Assembly: GCF_000227135.1 (NCBI RefSeq)
Contig: NC_018250.1
Span: forward strand, 403,583-467,582
Direction: 5' to 3'
DNA: 64,000 bases
From: Leishmania donovani
Taxonomy: Eukaryota > Euglenozoa > Kinetoplastea > Trypanosomatida > Trypanosomatidae
Made by a program: the position numbers and the translations under genes. Each line of letters starts with the position of its first letter. Positions within the stretch are counted from its first letter, which is position 1. Shown one piece after another: positions 40,440 to 52,200 of the stretch. The notes under the pieces are model-generated. The model saw only the letters and a list, made by a program, of their open reading frames with translations. It was not told where the DNA came from and searched no databases.

Positions 40440-43077
40440 TCAGTGCCTCACCGTCGCCTTCAGCTTCCACATGGTACCGCCCACCATGTCCGCAGTCCCG
40501 TTGACCGAGAAGACGCGCAGTGCCCGGTCGCCCTCGTCCGGGAAGACGCGGGAAGAGAAGGTGGCCTCGCCGTTGTTCACGAACACCTCAATCGACGAGC
40601 GGTCAATGAACACGTGCAGCTGCAGAAGCAAACCCGTCGGCATCTCGCAGGAGCGATACCCACTCAGCATGTGTTGCGGGTAGTGGCGGTTCAGCACCAG
40701 CCGTTTCGACTGCGCGTCCACGTACAGCTCTGCCCCTGAGCCGAGCCACAGCCCGTACTTCTCCGCCGTGCTCGTTTCCATGTTGAACGCAATATCGAGC
40801 TCGTAGGCAGTGCAGTTCGCGAGGATCTGTGCATCGCTGTTATTCTCTACGAGGAGGGTAGGCACAATCATCATCTCAGGAGTACGCAGGCCGACCAGCT
40901 CACGCGCCGGCAGCATTCGAAGCTGTCCTGTTGCCTCATTATAGCTTAGCTCCCGCGGCAGCGTCAGGCAGNNNNNNNNNNNNNNNNNNNNNNNNNNNNN
41001 NNNNNNNNNNNNNNNNNNNNNNNNNNNNNNNNNNNNNNNNNNNNNNNNNNNNNNNNNNNNNNNNNNNNNNCGCGAGGATCTGTGCATCGCTGTTATTCTC
41101 TACGAGGAGGGTAGGCACAATCATCATCTCAGGAGTACGCAGGCCGACCAGCTCACGCGCCGGCAGCATTCGAAGCTGTCCTGTTGCCTCATTATAGCTT
41201 AGCTCCCGCGGCAGCGTCAGGCAGCCGCTCCAGCCATACTGCTTTGTCGGCATGGGGCTCTCCCACATGTTGCACCACGCCATCAACATTCTCCTCTGGC
41301 CATCGGCGGCGAGGAAAGTCTGTGCTGCGTAGAAGTCATGGCCGCGATCAAGCTCACGGAACTCCCGCTGCACCCTCCACGGGCCGCTTCATCACCAGCC
41401 GTTTCGACTGCGCGTCCACGTACAGCTCTGCCCCTGAGCCGAGCCACAGCCCGTACTTCTCCGCCGTGCTCGTTTCCATGTTGAACGCAATATCGAGCTC
41501 GTAGGCAGTGCAGTTCGCGAGGATCTGTGCATCGCTGTTATTCTCTACGAGGAGGGTAGGCACAATCATCATCTCAGGAGTACGCAGGCCGACCAGCTCA
41601 CGCGCCGGCAGCATTCGAAGCTGTCCTGTTGCCTCATTATAGCTTAGCTCCCGCGGCAGCGTCAGGCAGCCGCTCCAGCCATACTGCTTTGTCGGCATGG
41701 GGCTCTCCCACATGTTGCACCACGCCATCAACATTCTCCTCTGGCCATCGGCGGCGAGGAAAGTCTGTGCTGCGTAGAAGTCATGGCCGCGATCAAGCTC
41801 ACGGAACTCCCGCTGCACCCTCCACGGGCCGCCAGGCGTCCACTGCCCGACGGTATACCCGTTCTGGAACCGATTGCGGTAGCTGTACTCGCTGGCCTTT
41901 TTCCCTTGAGGGCAGAAAAGAAGCAGCTTCATATCCTCGCGGCTGCCGATCGTAAAGTAATCGGGGCACTCCCACATGAACACGTTCTTGTCCTCCGTCA
42001 TCCCCAGCACCTGCCAGTTCGTGTCGTCCCACTTAAGCAGGTCTTCTGTGGCGAAGAGCAGCAGCTGGCCAAGGTCCTTCGTCACGTCACGGGCACCACA
42101 CACCATCCACCACCGCCCGTCCTGCTGCCACACCTTCGGGTCACGGAAGTGCACGTACCCCGGTGGCGGGCGCACGACGGCGCCGAGCTTCTCGAAGTTC
42201 ACGCCGTCGCTGCTGACGGCGACGCACTGCTGCTCAAAGATGGCGTCCGGGTTGCTTGGCGTCGCCGCCTCAAGCACGAAGTGGCCCGTATAGAAGACGT
42301 ACATCCTGTCGTCGTGCACGACGGCGGTGCCAGAGAAGCAGCCGTCGCGATCACACGCGTCTCCTGGTGCCAGCGCCGCCTTTTCGTGCTGCCAGTGCAC
42401 AAGATCCTCGCTCGTCACGTGGCCCCAGTGCATTGNNNNNNNNNNNNNNNNNNNNNNNNNNNNNNNNNNNNNNNNNNNNNNNNNNNNNNNNNNNNNNNNN
42501 NNNNNNNNNNNNNNNNNNNNNNNNNNNNNNNNNNCGGGTCACGGAAGTGCACGTACCCCGGTGGCGGGCGCACGACGGCGCCGAGCTTCTCGAAGTTCAC
42601 GCCGTCGCTGCTGACGGCGACGCACTGCTGCTCAAAGATGGCGTCCGGGTTGCTTGGCGTCGCCGCCTCAAGCACGAAGTGGCCCGTATAGAAGACGTAC
42701 ATCCTGTCGTCGTGCACGACGGCGGTGCCAGAGAAGCAGCCGTCGCGATCACACGCGTCTCCTGGTGCCAGCGCCGCCTTTTCGTGCTGCCAGTGCACAA
42801 GATCCTCGCTCGTCACGTGGCCCCAGTGCATTGGACCCCACTCGGCACTGTACGGGTGGTACTGGTAAAAAACGTGGTAGTGATCGCGGAAGTGCACCAG
42901 CCCCGTTGGGTCGTTCATCCACCCCGTGTGCGGTGCAAGGTGGTAGTCGGGATACCATGTGCAGTTCGTCGAGGAGTCCCATCGGGCAGCGGCCTCCCGG
43001 TCCGCGGCCGCGAGCCGCTCGGCATGGGTGCCGCGCGGAGCGTAGGCCGGCGCGCGCTGCTGCGCTTGAGAGCTCAT
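40440..43077 (-). CDS. GH32 beta-fructofuranosidase-like protein 2, catalytic motifs intact; assembly-broken
   Basis: The start is an ATG at 43077 (MSSQAQQR); an in-frame ATG at 43161 would add a basic MRVSRRAFGALLRAR leader. All GH32 landmarks are present: WMNDPTG (nucleophile Asp), YHVFYQYHP, MHWGHVTSEDLVHW, FRDP, and MWECPD (acid/base Glu). A C-terminal beta-sandwich ends FVNNGEATFSSRVFPDEGD and VNGTADMVGGTMWKLKA before the stop at 40440. It should hydrolyse sucrose or sucrose-6-phosphate to free fructose. No classical signal peptide or PTS1 is seen, so an intracellular enzyme is likely unless the upstream start is used. As assembled the frame is broken by two 99-N runs with overlapping flanks (42436-42534, 40972-41070) and by a 445-bp partial tandem repeat that shifts frame at about 41390. 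Without these the gene reads through. Confidence 0.85.
40972..41070. other. Assembly gap, 99 N, flanked by a 154-bp repeat
   Basis: 40818-40971 equals 41071-41224, an unmerged contig overlap inside GH32 gene 2. Confidence 0.9.
41071..41832. repeat. Partial tandem duplication within GH32 gene 2 (offset 445 bp)
   Basis: 41071-41387 is identical to 41516-41832. The 445-bp period shifts frame by one base, so translation after SKRLVMKR leaves the GH32 frame. The junction falls at the same protein position (just after SKRLV) as the rearrangement in GH32 gene 1. Confidence 0.85.
42436..42534. other. Assembly gap, 99 N, flanked by a 299-bp repeat
   Basis: 42137-42435 equals 42535-42833. Merging the copies restores a continuous GH32 frame. 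Confidence 0.9.
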
Positions 43078-43161
43078 CGTCGTCGTGTCGTTCTTGCGGG
43101 AGTAAAGAAGAAGGGAACGAGCGCGGAGAAGAGCACCGAAGGCGCGGCGAGACACTCGCAT

Positions 43162-43952
43162 ACGATGACGCAAATCTTGCACTGCGCTGATGGCCTATAG
43201 CCGTTGAGTCAGCAGCAGCAGAGGAAGTATGGTGATAGGCGCAGGTTACTGGCCAGAACGACGATGCGCGGGTGTGCGCGTCTTGTACATGGATGCGAAG
43301 CAAAATGAGTAGGAGCAGGGGACGGGGCCGATGAGGGGTTGTTGCGGTGATGGTAAAACGGCTACCTCAGAGACTGAGTTTGTATGATGATTGTTCCTTT
43401 CCCGTATTTACTGTAATGTTTTGGGCTCTTTGAGCTGCAAGATGGGTGTGGCGATCGCGGCTACACCGCCTCGTCCCGATTCGAATGCTGTCGCGTTGGT
43501 GTCTGACAGGTGATCGAGCACACACGTGTGCATGTGTGCCTCTTGGGAAGAGAGAAGGAGTGCAGTGGGTAAACAGACGTTTCATAAATGTGACCCGAGA
43601 GGCGTGTGAAACGAGCGGCAGCGGGGGAGGGCCGAAGCACGAGCGTTGGTGTTGAGCAGGGGTTACGAGGTAGGGGCTCGGTGAAGCCTATTTCACAGGC
43701 AGTGGCAGAGGCGGCGGCCACGTGAACATGGGTACGTATTTATGTGCACAACGGACAAGCTACGGAAAATGTTGCTCCTCAACGAGAGGATCGAGGATGC
43801 ATGCCCCTCGTCGTGCTGCGCGTGAGGCCGCCTCCCACTGCTACCTAAGCGCATACATACGCAAGCGTGTATGTGTGTGTGTTCGAACTCTCCTCATCCA
43901 GCTAGGCACAAGAAGGCTTCATGAAAGGGCGCCCAACACTGCATGTATCGGC
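43162..43952. other. Intergenic region
   Basis: About 790 bp between GH32 gene 2 and the NDUFAF7-like gene. No gene is seen and no strong tract is apparent. Confidence 0.55.
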
Positions 43953-45368
43953 CTACCGGTCACCCCTCTGCGGCAGCGGAGGCAGAGGCATCTCAGCAAA
44001 GAAAGGCGACACGTTCGGGAAGTTTCGGGTCTGGAACGCGAACACCTTGTAGCTCTCTCCCATCTCCTCCTTGTCCATCAAGCGCCGGTAGTTCTGCAGC
44101 ACTTTCAATGCTGTCTTCGTCTCCTCGTCCTTGATCACGTGCGCCAGCCGAATGTCAATGCCGTTCTCGAGCAGGAATTCGTGCTGCGTCATCACCGGGA
44201 ACCACTTGAGGTGCCGCCGCGCCACCTCCAGCCGCTCAAGGGCCCAACGCAGCTGCCGGAAGCTCACCCAGCACGAGAGATCCACCTCGCCGGGCGACAG
44301 CAGCGGGTCGACGAAGCGGTGGCCACGGATTCCGCGCAGCGTGCTGTGCATGTGATCATCCTTGCCGTAGTCAATCAGCAGGCACGCAGCCTTCTGGCAG
44401 TCTATCATCTTTTTCATGAGCGTCTCCATCGTCTGCATCCCGACCGTGTTCACTTCCACGCAGTCGCCGGTCTTGCCCTTGGTGCGAATGTCGTCAGGGA
44501 TGAGATAGGCGGACATCGACCCGGACGGGGCATGGACAAGGCGGAAGTGCGCCTCCGTGCCGGGGTCCGTATCTACCTCCACACACGTCTCCACCCACCC
44601 CCGTTCTGTGTAGCGGAACTGGGCCACGGGTAGCGCATCAAAGTACTCGTTCGCAATGAACACGGTTGGCTCGAGCGAAAAGGGCAGCGATTCCAGGTCC
44701 ATCCACCACTTGATCTTGCCCTGAGCCGTCTGGAATTCGGTCAGAGCTCTCTTCTGCTCCTCGCGCCGCGCGGCACCGACCTCGACGAGGTGTATCTGCA
44801 GAAAGTGCAACAGATGCGGGTTCGAGTATTGAATCTGCTTCAGCATTGTCCTCATGAGGGTACCGCGACCCGGCCCCATCTCCACAAGATGCAGCACGCG
44901 CGGTGTACCCATCTTCTGCCAGGCGTCCATCACCCACGCAGCAAGCACGTCGCCAAAGAACGGGATCTCCGCTGCGGTGATGAAGTCTGCCTTCTCGCTG
45001 CCAATCACGTTTTTCTTTGCCGCGTAGTAGCCGTACTGGGGGTGGGTCAGGCAGTCCTTGACGAACTGCGACATGGGGTAGTACCCCTGCGCGGTGATCT
45101 TGTTCACCAGCTCGTTGCACAGAGCTGTCTTGAACTCCTTTTTGTTGGCGGAGTTCACCGTGGCTCTGTCCGGAGTAGACAGATCACTCGCGTGGAGGTT
45201 CATGGCGAGGCGGGCCGGCGTGCTGCGGAGGAGGCCGGCGCGGTAGTGCCGCATGAAAGGTGCAGCAACAGAGGAGCCCGAGGATGAGGGGCCCATCGGT
45301 GTCGATACCCCGCCAAGAACGGAAGCCGCGGCTGCTACTGAGGAGGGCCGCGCAAGACGCTTCTGCAT
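43953..45368 (-). CDS. NDUFAF7 / MidA-like SAM-dependent methyltransferase (DUF185)
   Basis: An intact 471-residue frame from an ATG at 45368. The first 60 residues are Ser/Ala/Arg-rich and acid-poor, as in a mitochondrial presequence. The DUF185 fold follows: YYPMSQFVKDCLTHPQYGYY, a SAM-binding loop VEMGPGRGTLMRTML at about 163-177, and the family signature ANEYFDALPV near 236. Later comes LLIDYGKDDHMHSTLRGIRG, then VDLSCWVSF. In animals and fungi NDUFAF7 dimethylates an arginine of the NDUFS2 subunit during complex I assembly, and bacterial MidA proteins share the fold. The same mitochondrial role is likely here by family, though trypanosomatid complex I is reduced in importance. All SAM-binding residues look conserved. 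Confidence 0.92.
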   Translation of the reverse strand: MQKRLARPSSVAAAASVLGGVSTPMGPSSSGSSVAAPFMRHYRAGLLRSTPARLAMNLHASDLSTPDRATVNSANKKEFKTALCNELVNKITAQGYYPMSQFVKDCLTHPQYGYYAAKKNVIGSEKADFITAAEIPFFGDVLAAWVMDAWQKMGTPRVLHLVEMGPGRGTLMRTMLKQIQYSNPHLLHFLQIHLVEVGAARREEQKRALTEFQTAQGKIKWWMDLESLPFSLEPTVFIANEYFDALPVAQFRYTERGWVETCVEVDTDPGTEAHFRLVHAPSGSMSAYLIPDDIRTKGKTGDCVEVNTVGMQTMETLMKKMIDCQKAACLLIDYGKDDHMHSTLRGIRGHRFVDPLLSPGEVDLSCWVSFRQLRWALERLEVARRHLKWFPVMTQHEFLLENGIDIRLAHVIKDEETKTALKVLQNYRRLMDKEEMGESYKVFAFQTRNFPNVSPFFAEMPLPPLPQRGDR

Positions 45369-46270
45369 CGCTCTAAATAAGGGGCGTAGAGACGGGTCCG
45401 TGCTGATCGCTGATGAGAGCTGTGACGCGACACAAAGTCGTTAGTGGCCTGCGGCAGAGGTCTCAGGTGCGCAAGCGCATGTGACACAGCTCCTTCGCTG
45501 CAGACTTCAAGCACGGGTGCGGGTCAGCGAAGAGAAAGAGAAAAAGAGGGGGCAGCAATCGAGGGAACGAGCAAAAAGGTGCGCGTCTTCGTTCTCTGCA
45601 ACTCGAGCAACGCGAGGGATGCCCAGACACAGACACACGCACACACAGCATACAACAGCAACCAAAGAGGGAGGCGGGGTGTGCAGATGGACTCCGCCCA
45701 CCATCCGCGACCACGAAGAGGAGAGAGGGGGGTGGGAGACCGGTACGGGTGGCATCGCTACGGCACCGCAGAAAGGGAGAGATCGTGCTGGCGAGAGGGC
45801 GATGTGGCACGTCGCTGCGTCGCTACACCCTCTCTCGCCGCGCGTTCATCGTCCTCGGTGCGCCGAAACTGAGATCCGCCACTGAGCACCTCGCGCGGGG
45901 GCTTGATGCCACCGTGAATTGCCTGTCCTTCCCTCCACGCCTTGCCCTCGCATGGTTGCTGTGTTTTTTTGTTGTCGTTGATCCACTTTCTTGGTTCTGC
46001 TCTGTGCGTGCTTTTCGCTCCCTGAGGGGTTGGGCCGTCCCTGTGCCCGTCTGTGTGCCGGTGTGTCTGTCTGTGTCTCTCTCGCCGTGTTTGCGCGTCT
46101 GGAGCATGCCCTAACACAGAGGGAGGGAAGGAGAGATGAAAGAAAGGGGTGTGCATAGACGTCGGCCCGCGGGCATCGTGTGTACAGCAAGCAGTGGCCC
46201 ACCATTAAGAAAACAAATGTTAAAGATCGATGTTCTTCGCGCGTCCCTCACGCTCGCGCCCCGTTCGCTG
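45369..46270. other. Intergenic region
   Basis: About 900 bp with no gene. Purine-rich plus-strand patches (45535-45560, 45665-45680, 45715-45735) are pyrimidine tracts for the transcribed strand upstream of the protein ending at 46271's neighbour. A (GTCT)n-like stretch lies near 46055-46085. Confidence 0.5.
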
Positions 46271-49200
46271 TCACAGCGGGGTGACATCCTCTACCTCGTC
46301 AAGCGGGTCATCGAGGAGCCGGTGCCGCGGCCGCTGCAGCTCTGCCTCGCACACCCCCGGCGGCGCTGGCTCGTCGACATCAACCACAACCCTCTCTGTA
46401 AACGTCCCCGGCACAGAGGTGATGGGCACGACACCCTTCCTGGACGCAGACGTGAAGCTGCGGCTCGACCGCAAAGCCTTATGAGAACCACTAGACCACG
46501 AGACCGAGTCGATCAACGCCATAGCAGGCGCCCCGCCTACATCCTCAACGCACTGGCTGAGACTTCCTGGTGTGGAAAGAGGTTCCAGCACCGACGGTAC
46601 CACCTGCATCTCCAACGGAATCACATCATCCACAGCAGACGAACTCAAACAAGGCGCTTCGTAGCCGTTGGTGATCGCAACAGCGTAGCCGTCCGGTGGG
46701 GGAGTCTGCAAGGCTGCACTCTCTCCCCTTACCGTATTCCTGCCGCTAGCCGTAGCGTTGGCAGATAAACTGCCCATGCTGATGCGCAATCCGTGCTGCT
46801 CGTCAGCGTCTGCCTCAGCCACACCGCCTAGCACCCTGGACTCAAGCGGCAGGTCGGGAAAGGCATGGAAGGTCATCGGAGTTGGCGGCATCGACGCTGC
46901 CGTCATCATGGTACTCGGCGTGTAGCTGCCAGTGTCGGTCCTCGCGTTCACCGCGGCGTGGCCAAAGCCCGCGCCCCATGCGAGCGGTTCCAACGAGAAT
47001 AAGGAGTCGGTGGTGGACGGCAACGAAGGGTTCGAGCTCGACACTGACGATGATGACGACGGTGACGAAGCTGATTGTGCTGAGGACGAGGCCGAGGCAG
47101 AGGGGAAGGAGTGGCATGTCGCCCTGGCAAGCACCGCAGGCGGGGGAGACCGAAGAGACGCGATGCCTTCGGTGTCGACGGTGTCGACATGTCCTGGCCG
47201 CATAGCCCTTCCGGCGAGTCCCAACACATCCGCCCCTGTAGCCGTGGAAGGGAGGGCCTTCTCGCATCGGTCTTCGCTGACAGGAGCCATGGTCGCGCCC
47301 AGATCGCAGGCGTGGCGCCGGCGCCGACGTCGGCGGCTGCCGCCACGGCGGCTTGCCCCAACCTGGCTCTCAGCACCTCTTGCCTGCTCTGCCAGCTCTG
47401 TAGCCACAGAGTCCTCGATGGTCGGCAACAGCAGTGGTTGCTGGGAGCTGCACAGCGCATCTTTGTTCGACATGCGCCAGAGCAGCGCCGTCAGCATCGC
47501 GCTCACGCTAGCGGACAGATCTGAGGCGGCGGCGCTGAAGCTGGTGTTAGTGTAGCCAACCGGTACATCCTCCTCCGCGCGGGCGAGGTCGCGAAGATGA
47601 TCTGGCGGGCACACACATACGCAGTGCGGCCAGCGGTACGCTCCGTGTCCACGGCTCTCTGGCATGCTCAGAGTAGTTGAAGGAGTGTGGGGAGAGGACG
47701 GGGATGTCGATGTATCAGCCCTTTGCCACTCTGGCAGCCGCAGCACACCCTCACTGCACACCAAGCACTTCGACCCGTACAAGCAAGAGAGCACGAGGGA
47801 GGTGGCGTAGCCGCGACGGCTGAAGTACGCCCGCGGATCGACGCGGGCGAGTGTGTAGGGGGCCACGTTCACCGTGCACGGCCAGTCCGACTCCTCCCAT
47901 ACCTGCGGCGCGTCATCCAGCACAGCGATGCTGCGCGGCTTCGGCAGGCGGTTTGGCCAGTCGCACCACGCCGGAGCGCGCCACGCGCGACGAGCCGCTG
48001 CCATTGCGTCGGCATCCAAAATAAACTGCACAACGCGCAGGGCGCCTTTGCGGCATCGTGCAAGGCGCTCAGCCGTGTTCCTCGGTGCCGGCGTCTGCAA
48101 CGGAACGAGATGCGCGTGAGCTTGGTTGGGCACGCTTGATGTTGCGGAGCTGCTGTGATCCGCTGGAATTCCTCCTACGGGGCCAGCGAAACCGACGTCT
48201 GGCGCCGCAGGCGCCTCCTCATCCCTTCCGACGGCATCATCGCGCCTTTCTAAGTCATCGCACCAGCGAAGCATCTCGTCCGCCGTCACCACGCTTGATC
48301 GCATGTCGGTGAAGAGTACTCTGTGCGGGTCGAGCACCTGGCGCAGAATGGCCTCGGTGCGGCTCCGCGTTGACTTTGTAACCAGCACTACCGGAATGTT
48401 CCACTGGGTGGCAACACGGTAGAGAAACTGGCGCACACCGGGGCGCACGTACACAACATCGAGCAAGTAGCGGGCCGGAGGCGTCGAAGTCGCAGTCGCT
48501 GAAGCGGTGGCAGACTTCGCGGAGCTCGACCTGAGGGCATCTGCATCGGCGCTCGACGAACATGACGTCTCTCGCGTGTCGCGGCACTCAAGATGGCTGT
48601 GTCCGTGGTCGTGTCTGCTCTTGGACGGCGAGTCCACTGCCGAAGCCGGCCCTACTGCAGACGGGGAAGCAGCAGTGTATCTGACAGCGCCGCATTCTTC
48701 GTAGTGCACGATGCCAAGACTATGCCGCTGCGATGCGGTGCGGCGCATGAAGCAATGCAGCAAGCCGCCACTGGAGAGGGCAGAGGTGTCGCCTGTCGTA
48801 GCCTTTGCATGAGACAACAGGGGCTCACGAGTGTGCGGATGCCTCTGTCGCATGGTCGGCCGCAGAACACCATCGTCCTCGGCAATCTCGGTACGCCTGT
48901 GTGAGGAATGGAAAGGGCCGTTGCCGTGGAGGTGGTAACCCCTGCTGTCCCGGTGCAACGCGCCCTCCTGCTGCCCATCCGCCCCTCTCACCATCGACTC
49001 GGCAAGTTCCTCTTCCGTTAGCGGCGGCGCATCGTTGCGGCCGAGTCGGAGCGGCGCGCCGGCGAAGCGCTCTGACGACGGCGCCGCCGGGTATCGGCGC
49101 CAGAGCACGCACGGGTTTTCAGCCCCCGCCACGCCTTCAGCAGCCGCCACGACGCGGTGTAGGTGACGGAGGTGACGCTGCCGCTCGGCAGCCGAGCGCT

Positions 49201-52200
49201 CCGTGATGGCGTTGTCGATGAGGGTGCGGTCCATGTCTACCAGCACCGCCTTCTCCTCTCGCAGGTGCCGCCATAGCGGAGCTATGTAGTGGGTGAAGCC
49301 AACCACGACGTAGATGGTGCGCTGCACCACCTCCTGTGGAGACGGCGCGTCCGCGGCCTTGGTGCCAGCACAATGCCGCTCTGTGCATCGCCTCGACGGC
49401 ACCTCCTCGTCGTCCCCGTCGTCGTCACCGCTGTAGACAGCGTCCGAGGGCAACCCAAAAGATGCGCGTGGCCACGACCAAGGAGCCAGCGTGATCGCGG
49501 CGATCGGGCGGCCATGGGTATGGTCGACGAGGAGGCAGTCGAGGCACCGCGATCGGGCCAAACGGAACTCACTCTTGAGCAGCTCGCAGCGCCACTGCTT
49601 GTGGTCATTGGCGGGAAGTTTCGGCCACCGCCACTTGTGCATGTGAGAAAAGTCGGAGCGGCGCACGTGATCGTGGTGGTGTGTGGCGCCGCCGCTAGTC
49701 TCTTCCGCACAGTCGGGTGCGCTGTCCTTCGTCGGTACCGCCATGGTCATTGCAGCCTCGTCGTCACTCACGTCCGCCGACGAGCTTTCAGCCTCCTCTT
49801 CGTGCGAGATGTCTCCTTGAGACCAGCAGACGATGCCGCATGCGCCTAGGTGCCGATGGGTGTCAAAGGCGAAGGGGTTCCGTCCGTCACGGGAGAGCGT
49901 GCCGGCGGCAACACGAAAACTGCACCCTTGCGCCGCAGCAGCAGCTGCCATCCACGGGTTCACAGTCGTAATCCACGTCGATTTCGACGGCGTACCAGTC
50001 GTCGTTGCCGCCGCCGCGTCAGTGCGCGGGTCGTGACCTACCTGGCCTGTGTCTCCCTCCGAGCGCACGCCGGCTCCGTTCTGCGGCGCCGCGGATGCCG
50101 AGGTTGATGAAGGCGGTGGGGGACAGCGCTGATGAAGCACGTCGTGATAACCCGTGTGGGCGCGGCTTTCTCGCACCCCACACACCACCACCTCCGTGGC
50201 CTCGCGCAGAGCCTCAAAGAGTAGCTCTTTGCCACGCGCATTAACAGTCATGAGAGGCGGCAAGCGCGGGAAGCTCCCACGTCCCTCATCACATTCCTCG
50301 GCTTCTTTTGCGAGAGGATCGTCCGCTTCCTCCTCCGTCGCGCCACTGCTCCCCGCCACCCTCGACCTTCGCTTCGTCTGCCGCTCGTCAGCGTGAGCGG
50401 CACGTCGACGCTTCCGCACTCTGGCACCCGCCCTCGGCGGCGCTTGCAGCGCCTCGTCTGAAAGCTCAATGGTGCCGACCGTGCAGTGGAGCAGGCGAAG
50501 TGGAAGCTCGATAGTGTTTTTCGAGCTGGCACCTTCAGATGCGTTCATGGACGAGTCCAGCGACGACTGCGATGCTTCGCCTGGCGCCGGCATGCCGCTT
50601 GTCCGTGTGTCTGGAGCTGGTTGATTCATCCCAGCCTGCTCTCTCCTGGGAGTATCGACCCCTGTGGCGTAGCTGGCGAACGGTGCCGCTGGTTGCTGAC
50701 GATCAACCTCCGCCAGCCCCTCCATGGCCTCCGTGTTGCCGGCGCGGCTGTGAGAGGCAGACGGCGCGCTCCACTTCTCGCCCTCAGGGCGTTCGTGTCT
50801 TGATTGCCGCGTCCACGAGAGATCAATGTAAGCGCTTCGGTCCTGGCCGCGCAGACTCCAGAACTGCAGCCGCGCATAAAGCTCCGCAGCAAACGCCATG
50901 TCCCCCTCTGATGGCTCGACCGCTGACGTGCCTGCAGCACAAAACGCGTGTTGTCGATGACAAGACGATGTGCCTCTCGGCTCGGGGCCACTGTAGTCCT
51001 TCGCGAAGTCATAGAGGTTTGACTCCTCGGCATCCGGTGGCGAAGACGCCGCTGCTTCCACTGGCAGCGCGCCAGCATCTCGAACGGTGGCGGCCGCTTT
51101 CTGCCGTGCTGCAGCAGCTTCAGCAGCTGCGGCTCGAGCACGCGGGCAGGCAGCGCCAAGCGGCGCATCTGTCGGATCAGCTGCCCATGCAGACGGCAAC
51201 CTCGGAGAACGACTCTTCTGTTCCGTCTCAATCAGTGGAGCGCGAGGATGAGCAGCTTTACCATCACCGCCGCCGCTGCGCCCGCCACCCACCCGCCTTT
51301 CGTGTCCACTCCCAGGCGGCAGTAGCACGCGTTGCTCGAAGTACGAGAAAGGAAAGTCCGCGTCTGCTGCACACGGCACAGAAGAGCGACCCGGCAGCCC
51401 CTCTGTGCTGTCTCCCAGCGGCGTATCGAGCTGGCGTCGACGTGCGTGACTAGGCTCAAAGAAATTGGGTGTCGCTGCTGTCGCGAACGACGTCGATGCC
51501 GCAGCCGCGCGCTCTGTAGCCTCGCCAGATCCTCTCGTAAGGTCCTGTGCCCCGCAACTGCAAAGGACCGAGTGCATAACAATAAAGACTTGAGTGCTGC
51601 TGCCGCAAAAAACTTCTTCACCGTCTTCTGCCGCCGCATCCTCCTCCTCCGTGCTCCGCTCATCATCGCCGCCCGCGATGCGATCCGGATACGCTGCGGT
51701 GAGCCCGTGACGTTGCTGCAGGCAACGGGCGCGATCAGCGGCGTCTGCATCCTGTGCGTCGTCCTCGCTGTCACTGAAGGCGGCAACAAAGGAAGAAGAA
51801 GTGAGCAATGTGGAAGAAGAAGTCCGACATGGTAGAAGCGCTGAGTCTGGCATGGGATGTGCAGCGGAGGCGGTGCAGCACGTCGCAAGGCCGCCACCCA
51901 CAGCATGCCGGCTGGATTCCGTGTGCAGGGGATTGAGCGCAGATGCGCAAGAGAATTCGGCGTCAACGTCTTCCTCATCCGCAACGGCGTCGTCTCCTGG
52001 AAAGACGCTCGCCGTCCCTTGCAGTAGTGGTACCAGCGGTGAACATGCTGGCACCGATTCCGCCGGTGCGGAGCGCGACTGGAGAGAGGCATCCGACGCC
52101 GGGGCGGCACTGCTGCTCACGTCGGCCCTGATCGGCTGTCGCAGTGCGGGGGGCAACGGCGCTGTAGTGACTGCCGTATATGCGTGGCCCGGTGCAGCAG

